Source: Carposina sasakii
Taxonomy: Eukaryota; Arthropoda; Insecta; Lepidoptera; Carposinidae
NCBI GenBank assembly: GCA_014607495.2
Contig: CP053167.1
Location: 2,108,001-2,172,000 of the forward strand
DNA: 64,000 nt
Direction of reading: 5' to 3'
The notes beneath the pieces are model-generated. The model worked only from the letters and a program-made list of their open reading frames with translations. It had not been told where the DNA came from and ran no database searches. Shown here piece after piece: positions 37,168-47,225 of this stretch. Within the stretch, counting starts at the first letter, position 1. Each line of letters begins with the position of its first letter. The translations under genes were made by a program, and so were the position numbers.

Positions 37168-38002
37168 TGTAACATTATAGTCTATGATAATTGTCTATGC
37201 TAAAAAAGAAAAATAAATTAGATTCATCTCGACCATGAAGCTTTTCCTTTAACCGTTCTGCCAATCCTGAAATACATGGAAATATCCTGAAGCAAATGCT
37301 TGCCCACACAAGCACACATGGTGTCAGAAGTAAAAATGAAGAAATGAAATGAAAATATCAAGAAAATGACCGAAAAAACCCAAAATATAATCCTCGCCAA
37401 TAGTCTCAAACCGCTGTGTCTAACTTCAAATGCAAATGGCGACAGCAGTGACTGCGCAAATTCCGAAAAATGGAAAAGATGGAAGCACAAGTTCGAAATA
37501 TTCGCAGAGGCTAACGACCTAGACAAGATACCAGACAAAAAACAAGTCGCAATATTCTTAAATGCCATAGGTGACGAAGGATTAGAAATATTCGACTCAT
37601 TCCACGTGGACAGAACAAAAGAGACTTTGGAAACCATTTTTGAAAAATTCGATAGTAAATTCAACGCTTGCAAAAACATCACGGTGGAAAGACACAACTT
37701 CTTTACACGTCATCAGAAGAAAGAAGAAACTTTAGACGAATATGTAACTTCACTCAACAATTTATCAGCCAGCTGTAACTTTCAAAATTTAAAAGAAGTA
37801 TTGGTAAAAGACATGTTTATAATTGGTATACAGAACGGACACATCAAAGAAAGACTCCTACAAAATGATAAATTAACAGATATCAACCAAGCTGTACAAA
37901 TAGCGAAGACCATGGAACTGTCAAATTCAAGATCTAAGAAACTGGGGCAAGATGACAATGATAAACACCAAGTCCAAGTAGTGTCAAAGTATAATAACTA
38001 TA
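37168..38002 (+). mobile_element. Truncated Ty3/gypsy element, left part (LTR, PBS, gag)
   Basis: A putative 5' LTR (about 37168-37318; start tentative) contains AATAAA and ends gcacaca. It is followed at 37319 by a primer-binding site tggtgtcagaagt, compatible with a Leu-type tRNA. The gag frame opens at 37366 (EKWKRWKHKFEIFAEANDL; FFTRHQKKEETLDEYV), a capsid-type domain. The frame runs into the pogo insertion at 38003; the last part of the apparent ORF (to 38049) belongs to the inserted transposon. Confidence 0.85.
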
Positions 38003-41000
38003 GGGCAAGTGACCCGGTTGTGGCCACCGACCCCTTTGTGGCCATTTAGAACTTCAAATCGATATAACTAAGGCAAAGACAAATATATTACTCTATGGTT
38101 TACGGGAATAAAAATATCTAATATTGGCAACACTGATAGCGTTAACAGCTTTGACGGCCTAAGGACTTGTATCCAGGTCAGCAAACTTTATTAATAAAAA
38201 AAAATTTATTAACAGCTTTGATGTGTCAAACTTCACTTCAATCCAACAAGTCATTAGTTTTTGACGAGCGTCAATTGTTTTAAGTCTAAGCAAAAAGGCT
38301 AAGGCGAGCGGGTGAGTAATCAATAATTATTTTTTAAATCCTTCTTATTTATTTTAATGTTTATGTTAATCCTTCATAAAGAATACACTGTCTAAGTGGT
38401 ACTAATGATATTTTATCGCTATTTGTTTATTAAGTGAGGTTATGAGACTGGCCACTAATGGAGCAAAATGAATGAATTTTCCCATCTTTTGGCCACATGA
38501 CTGGCCAAAAGTGGTGCACGTAGATCCCCACTTTTGGCCATTTAGTTTTTATCGTGATTTTTCAACTTAATTACTTAGCTATTTTGATATAAGTAATCTA
38601 TTCATTTTCAGAGTTACGATTATAATGCCTACATCGAAACCAAATACTAAAAAAATCGGTGTCGTGAAAAGAAAATTGTTCCAGTACTCACCGCATAAAA
38701 TAACATTAGCGTTGAACGCAATAAAGAATGGGATGCCCGTTGCCACTGCTAGTAGAGATTTTAACGTACCTCGAACGACTTTGCGTCACAAAATTTCTGG
38801 AAAAGCGCCTGAAACTTCTGGACATGTAGGGCCCCAGTCAGTTCTTGGAAGACAAATAGAAAACGAACTTGTCATATGGATCAAAGATTGCGCTCGCGCT
38901 GGATTTCCTATCAACAAGGAAGGATTACTGGATTCTGTTAAGAAAATTGTTGTGAAGGGCCAAATTGCTACACCTTTTATAAATGATAGACCTTCAAGAT
39001 CCTGGTTCGATGGATTTATGGCGAGACATCCTGATTTGAGCCAAAAACATGCCGAGTATATTAATAAAGCTCGTGCCTTAATAACTGAAGAAAAAATTCG
39101 GAACTGGTTCCAAGAGATTTCTTCATTGCTCGGTGATGAAAATTTAAAGATTCTAGAAAACCCTGCGAGAGTGTGGAACTGTGATGAAACATCTTTTTTC
39201 TAGCTCCAAAAGGATCTCTTGTGTTAGCTGAAAAGGGACAACATGTTTACGATACATCAAAAAACAGCGATAAAGAAAATATAACTACCCTATTTACTGT
39301 CAATGCCGCTGGTGAATATGCACCTCCTTTAACTATTTATAAATACAAAAGAATGAGTTCTGAAGTTCTTGACAATGCACCAAATGGATGGGGAGTTGGT
39401 AAAACCGATAAAGGATGGATGACGGGCGAATCTTTCTATGAATATGTAGCAAACGTCTTCATTCCTTACCTGAAAGAAAAAGAAATTGAATTACCAATAA
39501 TTTTGTTTCTTGACGGCCACAAGTCCCATCTGACTATGCATCTTAGCGAATTGTGTAGGGAAAATGGCATTATAGTTATTGCTCTTGTCCCAAATACAAC
39601 GCATATGTTGCAACCTTTGGACGTTGCTGTATTTTACCCATTGAAACAGAATTGGCGTCAGATGGTCAAAAAGTGGCGCATTGAAAACGATGGACAAGAA
39701 ATCACAAAATTTACTTTGCCATCTGCTCTGCAAAGTTTACTCCTTGATAATAAAGATAAGTTTGCAAAAAATGTGCAAGCAGGATTTTAGACATGTGGTT
39801 TATTTCCATTTGGTGCTGACTTTGTTAATTACAAGAGAATTATAAAAGATAGAGATCCAAAAACTTTTGAAAACCGACACGAAGTTGCTATTTCTGAATC
39901 CAGCTACATTTCATACCTGGAAAGTAAAATCGTCCCACACATACTGAAAGACTTTTATACAACATTTAATTCTGGTAAAGACTGGGAAGGCAATAAGGAG
40001 GCATCAATGTTATATGATATATGGCTAGCTTTCAAAAATGATACTACTGCTACAATGTCACAGACCACCTTGGCATCTCATGATATTGAAAATGCCGTCA
40101 GAGAAACTCCTTCACCATCGCTTATCAGGGATGATAATATATCAAGGAACCAAGAGTACATTGATGACTTAACTGACATTGAAAACGAAGATAGCTCCTC
40201 CAGTACTTCTCTTGCAGCAAAAGAGCCATCAGAAGGGCCAGGTCCATCTTCCGTCTATCCTGCTATCGACATTCAAGACTCGGAAAATATAAACAACTCT
40301 CACAAAACTTCGGCTGCGGAAAAAGAACCATCAGAAGAGCCAGGTCTATCTTCGGGCAAGTCTGTTACAGATGCTCAAGACTCTTTACATTCTGATCAAG
40401 TGAAAAACACACTAATTAAAACCACATCTTCAAAGTATTTAAAAATCTGTAATCAAAAGGATATCACAGCAGAAGCACCAGGTCCATCTTCTAGCTATTC
40501 TGATACAGATGTTCTAGACTCACAAAACAAAGACAACCCCTGCAATACCTGCCTTACAGCTAAACCCCCTGCAATAATTGCCCTTCAAACAGCTAGAGAT
40601 TTAGTGAAAGATTGTGTTTTGTACACAGGAAAAGTAATACCAAAAAATACTAGAAAAGCAATGTATGTCCCTTCCGTTATCACGTCGAATAAATGGCGGG
40701 ATATTATGAAGGCAGCTGATAAAGAAAAAACAGAAAAACTATCTAAGAAAAAAAATAAACCAGGAAATAAAAAGATGAAGAAGAAAGTGTGTAGAATAAT
40801 CGCATCTTCTGAAGAAAGTAGTGATGATGGTGATGGTAGCGATTCAAATTCTGAAAAAGTGATAGAAGAAAACAAAATGCCAAAAAAAGATTTAAAACGA
40901 AAAAGAAAACGTTCTGAGACTGATGACACAAGTTTCGAATCAGAGTTGCCTTTAAATCAGTTAGCAAAGTTAGGAAACAATAAAATGTGCGATGAAAACT

Positions 41001-42025
41001 TAAAAGTAGGATCAAACGTCATTATTAAGTATGAAGGTGAATATTTTCCTGGAAGAGTTGAGAACAAAGATAAAGGATGTTATGAAATTAGCACAATGGT
41101 ATTATCTACAAATAATACATTCCGATGGCCAGAAAAAACTGATAAAATTTGGTATGGAATTAACGAGATTGTAGAAATTATAAAGTCACCTATTAAAGTT
41201 AATAACAGAGGCTTCTTTAAAGTTACTGAGATGGAAAAGTTTTTGCCCAACATATATTTATAAAATCTTAAAATATAAGTACTTAAATTAAAGACTGCAT
41301 ACCTACCTACAATATGATAAAGTATTATATATATTTTTTGTGATTTAGAACTATATTGATATTAATCTAAGCATAAATTTAAATTTAAGAAGCAAATACA
41401 ACTAAAAGTGTTATCATAAGTGTACCTAATTAATAAGAAGTAGGTACAATTGTTTCTTGCAAAGATAGGTTGCCAAAATTGTTATTTAATTTTAAACAAA
41501 GACTGTGCATCATACCTAGTGATAATTATAAGAAAACTTATCAAGACTGGTCATTATAATATTATAGATATCTACCTCGTATAGGTTAATGTTGATCTTC
41601 TTAATTGTAATTTTAATTCAAGCTGAGATATTATATTTCATATTTGTTGTCAATATTATGTTAGCTATTTTTCTCTAAATAAAGACTGTTGGTCGTAAAA
41701 TATGCGATTTTCGAATAAACTTTTTATTACTTTGAATTATCTGCTTTTTATTTTTGATGAATTTTGATGGCCAGAACTGGCACATGACTGTGGCCAGAAA
41801 TGGGGTAAATCTGGCCAAAAATGGCACAAATTCCCAGTTTATTTTTTTTTCTACAGGATTATTTTTCCATTGAATCATTATGAAAAAAAATGTATCCTTA
41901 GGCTAGATTTATATATATTTAATCACTTTTTACAAGAAATATGTCCGTGATAACAAAAACTGTAAAATGATATAGCCTCAAAGTATACAAAATTCTTAAA
42001 ATGGCCAAAACCGGGTCACCTGCCC
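38003..42025 (+). mobile_element. pogo-type DNA transposon inserted in gypsy gag
   Basis: Ends gggcaagtgacccggttgtg and ccaaaaccgggtcacctgccc-type are inverted repeats, flanked by TA at 38001-38002 and 42026-42027. It is 4023 bp and carries one broken transposase gene. The subterminal regions repeat ggccaaaa / ttttggcc motifs (about 38475-38545 and 41770-41830). Confidence 0.9.
38625..41263 (+). pseudogene. pogo-type transposase with C-terminal accessory domain (1 frameshift, 1 stop)
   Basis: Domain order: psq-type HTH (about residues 20-60, NVPRTTLRHKISG), CENP-B-like second DNA-binding domain (SRSWFDGFMARHPDL), then a DDE core. The core has WNCDETSFF (first Asp), LFLDGHKSHLT (second) and LQPLDVAVF (third), with 35 residues between the last two. 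After the core come an acidic/Ser-rich linker, a KKKNKPGNKKMKKK basic stretch and a C-terminal module (VGSNVIIKYEGEYFPGRVE .. FRWPEKTDKIWY) that looks like a small Tudor/SH3-like barrel. Lesions: a one-base frameshift in the T-run near 39200 and an in-frame TAG at 39788-39790. The frame downstream stays open to 41263. Otherwise full length, so inactivation is recent. Confidence 0.88.
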
Positions 42026-43061
42026 TACTCCAAAGAAACACACTCCACGACAGTCACATAGAAGTCCATTCAAAAGTCCAAGTCGAAGCAGAAGCAAAAC
42101 TTTTTCAGATAATTTCAGGGCGACGTCAAACAATTATTCCAAAGTCAACAATAAAACAACTTGCAGAAGATGTGGTCAAGTTCACAGATTCAAATGTCCA
42201 GCCGAGGGGAAAATATGTACAAATTGCAAGAAGCCGAACCACTTTGCTCAATACTGCTATTTTAAAAAGAAAAACGTAAGTCTAGTCCATTCAATAAACA
42301 ATAATCAACACCATAGTGATACCAGCTCGTCAAGTTTTGTAATAAATTCATTACAGAAAGATAATAAGTCGTGCAGAAATAATTGGAATATAAAATTGAA
42401 ATGTTATAATAAATTATTAAATTGTAAAATTGACACAGGTGCCGACATAAATGTAATAGCTTTAAAAACAATTAAATATTTAGAAACTGAAAATCATATA
42501 AGAATTCCTATTGTAAAATCAAATAATAAAATTTATACTTTTTCAGGAGACTTGATAGATAATTTAGGTAGTGTATTCCTAACCTGTACTTTTGAAAATG
42601 GAAAACAGGCAAACATTCAGTTCATTGTCGTCAGGTGTGAGTGTTCGACTATTCTTGGTTGGAAAACATGTGAAGACTGTGGTATTGTAAAAAGACTATT
42701 TGAATTAACAATAAACAAAGGACAAAGGTCAGTACAATCACTTTTAGATGAATACTCAGACACATTTGAGGGATTAGGCTGTTTACCGTATAAAGCTCAT
42801 TTACAACTAGATACTAGCATTACACCAAAGATTTGTCCAGTGCGTAGAATTCCATATACACTTCAGCCAAAACTTAAAGTAGAATTAGATAGAATGGAAA
42901 AATTAAATGTCATTGAAAAGGTTACTAAACCTACAGACTGGGTAAATGCTATTGTTCCCATAGAAAAACCCAATGGTCAACTTCGTGTATGTCTTGATCC
43001 CAGAAACCTGAATAAAGAGCTATAAAAAGACCTCATTTTCCTTATCCCACTTCTGACACCA
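42026..43061 (+). mobile_element. Truncated Ty3/gypsy element, right part (NC, protease, RT start)
   Basis: One frame encodes two zinc knuckles (CRRCGQVHRFKC and CTNCKKPNHFAQYC, about 42161-42260). It continues to a retropepsin motif IDTGADINV (about 42430) and the fingers of reverse transcriptase (PTDWVNAIVPIEKPNGQLR, CLDPRNLNKEL). It stops at 43024 after a frameshift, and the sequence then switches to an inverted PBS (cacttctgacacca, ends 43061). RT catalytic site, RNase H and integrase are absent. Without the pogo insertion and one TA, its frame agrees with the gag frame on the left. Confidence 0.87.
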
Positions 43062-43259
43062 TGTGTGCTTGTGTGGGCAAGCACTTGCTTTTAGGCTTAA
43101 TTAAAAGGTAAGTAAGTTTATAGTTCTATACTGCAACACTTGTTACAAAAAATAGTAGGTACTTGCAAAAACAAATAATTATAATTTATAAAACATGTAC
43201 AGATAAAATTTTACCTAACAGAGATATTTTAAGACTTACGTTTATGAGAAACATACTTA
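43062..43259 (-). repeat. Inverted LTR-end sequence of the truncated gypsy element
   Basis: tgtgtgcttgtgtgggcaag is the exact inverse of the bases just before the PBS at 37319. Similarity fades after about 30 bp, and the rest to 43259 is AT-rich. Confidence 0.6.
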
Positions 43260-43524
43260 TGTAAGTTTCTTCAATAGTTTATTGCTTTAAACACATGGAA
43301 ACTTAGCATAACTTAGTAGGTAGGTATTTTGGAGCGGAAGCGACGTGAGCTCTCGCTGTCATACATGCCGGCCGACTCCCGTGCGCGCGCATTGCGTCGC
43401 GGGAGACGCGTTCGTCGAGCGAACGGACCGGTGTGGGGCGATCGCGAGCCGAACGTTACCGAAGGCGTCCGAGCGTAGCACGAAACGGCAACGCGCGAAT
43501 ATGAAACTGTGGACGCGCGTTACA
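43260..43524 (-). repeat. 3' LTR of the gypsy element
   Basis: 265 bp, same length as its partner at 46583. It contains the same CpG-rich interior (gcgtcgcgggagacgcg). Confidence 0.92.
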
Positions 43525-43534
43525 CCCTCCCCCT

Positions 43535-46500
43535 CTAACCCAGGCGTTGCGTCCTCGGCGCTGGGTTAGCCTTACGAGGTCTCCCCCTCCTACGCTTCTC
43601 TTGGATCGGATCTTGGACAGATCTGATGAAAGGGGTCAATAAAGACACATGATACTTCCCTAACGAGACCCCGTCACTAATGCGCTCTAAAACGTAGGTT
43701 ACGGGACCGACAATATCCTCCCCCTGGAGTAGAGCTGCACCGAGACAATATCCGCTACTGTCAGTTCTAAGGATGAACGGCATCATCTCATCCGCTTGAC
43801 GTAGAATAGGGGCGGATACGAGGAGGTTCTTAAGACGCTGAAAGGCGTCCTCTCGTTCAGGACTCCAGCTCCACACACTTGACTCCTTGAGGAGATCCGT
43901 CAGCGGTCTAGCTATGTCCGCGTAATTGGGTATGAAGCGGCGAAACCAACTCGTGGTCTGCAGAAAACACTTCAGATGTTTGACGTTAGTGGGAGTTCTC
44001 ATACCTGTAATCGCCGCGGTTTTATCCGGGTCGACGTGAATGCCTCCTGGAACGATTACGTGCCCGAGGAACCTTACCGATTCACAAGCGATCTTCGTGC
44101 GGTTTACTCTCAGGTTGAACATGGCCAAGCGATCGAACACAGCTTCCAAGTCTGCTAAATGACGTTCGAAAGGGCCTGGTGATAAGACGATCAAGTCATC
44201 TAGGTACGCGAGGACACTGACCTCTTTTAAATTTGACTGGAACCTGTCAATCAGCCGTTGAAACGTCGCACCCGCGTTACGTAAACCCATCGGCATGCGT
44301 TTAAAACGAAAAGTACCTAACGGACTGGTAAACGCAGTCTTATCGCGGTCGTCTGGGTGTACGTTAACCTGAAAGTAACCAGACCTTAAATCCAAGGTCG
44401 TCATGAACTTACTGGTTTTGGCTGCGTGCAGGATGTCCTCGATCCTGGAGAGCGGGTAGCGATCTGGCTCTGTGACAGCATTGACATTGAGATTGCGATA
44501 ATCAATACAAAGCCTGAAGCTCCCGTCCTTCTTTTTCACCAGAACGACGTTGGAAGCCCACGGGGATTCGCATTCCTCAATGACGTCACCGCTCAGCAGC
44601 TTATGTAGCTCTTTCTCCAAGGCCTGCTTCTTCGGCGGCGACAACCTAAATGGCGGCGAAGCGATAGGTTCTTGATCATCACTTACCTTAATCCTGTGGG
44701 TCGCGAAGTCCGTGGGAGGGCCCTCGGCAGCGAACTGGTCTCCTTTGCGTCGCAAAAATACGTTCAGGGCATCTCTCTGTTCCGGCGACAATTTTGTTCC
44801 CTCATCCTCGCGCAGGTCTAAGTCGGAGATGTCTGCGCGCATCAAGTCTGTATTCCTATTTAGGAGGACCGATGCGAAAAGAAATATCTGTTCAGGACTA
44901 TCAGAAAAGAACCATGACTCCTGGGCTAGGTCCAAAATGATCCCAGCATTACTAATAAAATCGCGGCCTAACAATGTTCGAGTGTTTTCCTCTGGAAACA
45001 CCATGAACTCGGTTATAATCTGTCTACCTTCGATATGTACCGGGACTGCCGCGATCAATATTGATTTCAACTGACGAGAACCGTCCGCAAGCCCTATGGT
45101 GCGGTCTGTCTTCCGAAATTGTAATCCGTCAGATCGTAAAACATTATGTAACATTGGACTGGCAACACTACAGGTCGCTCCAGTATCGAGCATCGCGACG
45201 CCTAACCTATTCGCGATATGTATGGAAACCGTTGGGCGCGATGCTGCTGTTCCGTAAGATGTACTTGTGACGTCATCATTGGTCAAAGTATTAAAATCGT
45301 ACGACTTAGCAGGTACAGTTTTCCCGGCGCAATTCTCGCATTTCGACCTAACTACGCCCGGTCGACCGCATCCGTAACAGCGTATCGGGATAGGCCCGAT
45401 GTTGCTATCTTCGTTATTCGAAACGGCGCTGCTGACAGTTTGCGATTTATTGTTTTTCTTTTGTAAATTACGACAATCTTCTACCGAATGCCCGTAACAT
45501 TTACAAAACGAACATCTAACACGATTATCTCGCTTCGAGTTGACGTTCGAATTACTAGTGAGTTTCGTACCGGTAGTAACGCTCGAACCGATGGTAACGC
45601 CGCGGCCGCGCTCGGACGGATCGAGTTCGATTTCGATGTCGCGTTCGCGCCTCGTGCGTGCGTGAATCGTCTCCCGCGCCGCCATCTTAGTCGGCATAGT
45701 AACACTAGATTTTAAAGGATAGGTATGCATGCTCACGTCGATTTCGTCCTCGATCACCCTAACCCTGTTGACAAACTCATTAATACTATCACTTATTTGG
45801 TCTCTTGGTAATCTTTTCCGGACACGACGATGCAGTAGCCCGTAAATTATATCAATCTGCATCGGTGCAGGCACCTCATACGGTAACTTCACTAATAAAG
45901 CGCGCACTTTACTTATAAATACTTCACCACGGTCGGAGTCTTTTTGTTCCTCAGCGTAGATTTCTCGCAGAATCCTGTGCGCTGGTTGCTGCACCCCGTA
46001 CATGGCACGTAGGCGCGCCACGGCGTCGCTCCACGAGGCGGCCCCGGCGCGCGCGCCGCGCCACCACACAGCCGCATCGCCCTCCAGCAGCATGGGCAGG
46101 CCGCGCAGCGCGTGCTCGTCGCTGACTCCCGCGCACTCCTTATACACCTGCACCGCGTCGATGAACGCCTCCAGCGCCTCCGCGTCGCGGGACTTCCCGT
46201 CGAACCTCGCCGTGCACTTCGATAGGTTGCCTCCGGCGGCCATTACGGACAAGTGATCGGTGGGCGCATGGACGCCGAGCGTTGGCGTCGACGATGTTGG
46301 TTGCCAGTTGTTGTAGGGTAAAGCACTGAGAGTTTCTACCAAGGTGCGGTTCGTCTCCGCTTGCATCCTGGCGAAAGGTTCCACGATTCTTGCTAGGAGA
46401 GCCTCGATGTTCGCAGCCGGCGGTGCGGCATCAGCCACGGGGGCGCCCCTGGCGCTCTGCTCCGTTGCGTGGGTGAATTGCTCAGGCTCGCTTGCGTCGT

Positions 46501-46582
46501 CACTGAGCATGTCAGCGGGACTTCGACACGTGTTCCTAGTCTTCCTCGGCATAGCTGGTTCTGGCCCCACGTTGGGCGCCAT
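43535..46582 (-). CDS. gypsy gag-pol ORF lacking RNase H and integrase core, 1015 codons
   Basis: One uninterrupted frame. Order: gag capsid region (GDAAVWWRGARAGAASWSDA), zinc knuckle CSFCKCYGHSVEDC plus a degenerate second one (CYGCGRPGVV), retropepsin MLDTGATCSV, and reverse transcriptase with CIDYRNLN, DLRSGYFQV and the catalytic YLDD. It runs into the first RNase H strand (FILRTDSSGYCLGAALLQ). It then jumps in frame to an integrase C-terminal-like tail (YVLERISDGVSLGKYHVSLL, KRRRGRPRKANP). The expected several hundred residues between are missing, so it cannot be autonomous. The first ATG (46582) lies at the LTR/PBS border; Met-11 (46552) is the more likely start. The stop overlaps the polypurine tract. 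Confidence 0.9.
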   Translation of the reverse strand: MAPNVGPEPAMPRKTRNTCRSPADMLSDDASEPEQFTHATEQSARGAPVADAAPPAANIEALLARIVEPFARMQAETNRTLVETLSALPYNNWQPTSSTPTLGVHAPTDHLSVMAAGGNLSKCTARFDGKSRDAEALEAFIDAVQVYKECAGVSDEHALRGLPMLLEGDAAVWWRGARAGAASWSDAVARLRAMYGVQQPAHRILREIYAEEQKDSDRGEVFISKVRALLVKLPYEVPAPMQIDIIYGLLHRRVRKRLPRDQISDSINEFVNRVRVIEDEIDVSMHTYPLKSSVTMPTKMAARETIHARTRRERDIEIELDPSERGRGVTIGSSVTTGTKLTSNSNVNSKRDNRVRCSFCKCYGHSVEDCRNLQKKNNKSQTVSSAVSNNEDSNIGPIPIRCYGCGRPGVVRSKCENCAGKTVPAKSYDFNTLTNDDVTSTSYGTAASRPTVSIHIANRLGVAMLDTGATCSVASPMLHNVLRSDGLQFRKTDRTIGLADGSRQLKSILIAAVPVHIEGRQIITEFMVFPEENTRTLLGRDFISNAGIILDLAQESWFFSDSPEQIFLFASVLLNRNTDLMRADISDLDLREDEGTKLSPEQRDALNVFLRRKGDQFAAEGPPTDFATHRIKVSDDQEPIASPPFRLSPPKKQALEKELHKLLSGDVIEECESPWASNVVLVKKKDGSFRLCIDYRNLNVNAVTEPDRYPLSRIEDILHAAKTSKFMTTLDLRSGYFQVNVHPDDRDKTAFTSPLGTFRFKRMPMGLRNAGATFQRLIDRFQSNLKEVSVLAYLDDLIVLSPGPFERHLADLEAVFDRLAMFNLRVNRTKIACESVRFLGHVIVPGGIHVDPDKTAAITGMRTPTNVKHLKCFLQTTSWFRRFIPNYADIARPLTDLLKESSVWSWSPEREDAFQRLKNLLVSAPILRQADEMMPFILRTDSSGYCLGAALLQGEDIVGPVTYVLERISDGVSLGKYHVSLLTPFIRSVQDPIQEKRRRGRPRKANPAPRTQRLG

Positions 46583-46847
46583 TGTAAGTTTCTTAAATAG
46601 TTTATTGCTTTAAACACATGGAAACTTAGCATAACTTAGTAGGTAGGTATTTTGGAGCGGAAGCGACGTGAGCTCTCACTGTCATACATGCCAGCCGACA
46701 CCCGTGCGCGCGCATTGCGTCGCGGGAGACGCGTTCGTCGAGCGAACGGACCGGTGTGGGGCGATCGCGAGCCGAACGTTACCGAAGGCGTCCGAGCGTA
46801 GCACGAAACGGCAACGCGCGAATATGAAACTGTGGACGCGCGTTACA
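46583..46847 (-). repeat. 5' LTR of the gypsy element
   Basis: 265 bp, about 98.5% identical to 43260-43524 by my hand count. Confidence 0.92.
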
Positions 46848-46851
46848 CTTA

Positions 46852-47223
46852 TAATTTATTATACTTATAAACTACACTATTATTATTATACATAGTAGAT
46901 AGGTACATGTGTAAACATTATGTTAAACACAAAAAACTTAACGCGTTTACCAGATCTAGTTGTGTACGATTTGGTGTTTGTGGACGGATCGTCGAGCGTT
47001 GTGGGTGTTAATTGAGGGGACTACGAGACAATAATTTCAGCCCTGCCTTGATGACCTACTAGAAAATCTATATTTATTCTCATGTAAACTGTTTTGTGTC
47101 TACATATAACAGTATACGTGATGCGGGTTTGTCAAAAAAAAAAGGTTATCTATTACCATAGAAATGTGATGATGATAATCTCTGACCGTATTTCGGCCAA
47201 GGCGATCAATCTCTACGGAGATG
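46852..47223. other. Unassigned, repeat-derived flank
   Basis: The last ~60 bp (gaccgtatttcggccaaggc, caatctctacggagatg) belong to an interspersed repeat that resumes at 50028 after the pogo insertion. Confidence 0.5.
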
Positions 47224-47225
47224 TA

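Larger units (their letters stand above)
43260..46847 (-). mobile_element. Complete, internally deleted Ty3/gypsy LTR retrotransposon
   Basis: Two 265-bp LTRs (43260-43524 and 46583-46847) begin tgtaag and end gttaca in window orientation. I count 4 differences between them. A 4-bp TSD ctta lies at 43256-43259 and 46848-46851. On the minus strand the primer-binding site tggcgcccaacgtggggc (Lys-tRNA type) follows the 5' LTR by one base, and a polypurine tract agagggggaggg abuts the 3' LTR. It is 3588 bp long, shortened by loss of most RNase H and integrase. Confidence 0.95.

Noticed and set aside
40585..41015. Hydrophobic minus-strand ORFs of 90 and 114 codons
   Set aside because: They are antisense shadows of the Lys/Glu-rich linker of the pogo transposase.
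43976..46613. Many plus-strand ORFs of 60-120 codons in the gypsy element
   Set aside because: They are shadows of the 1015-codon minus-strand gag-pol frame in GC-rich sequence.
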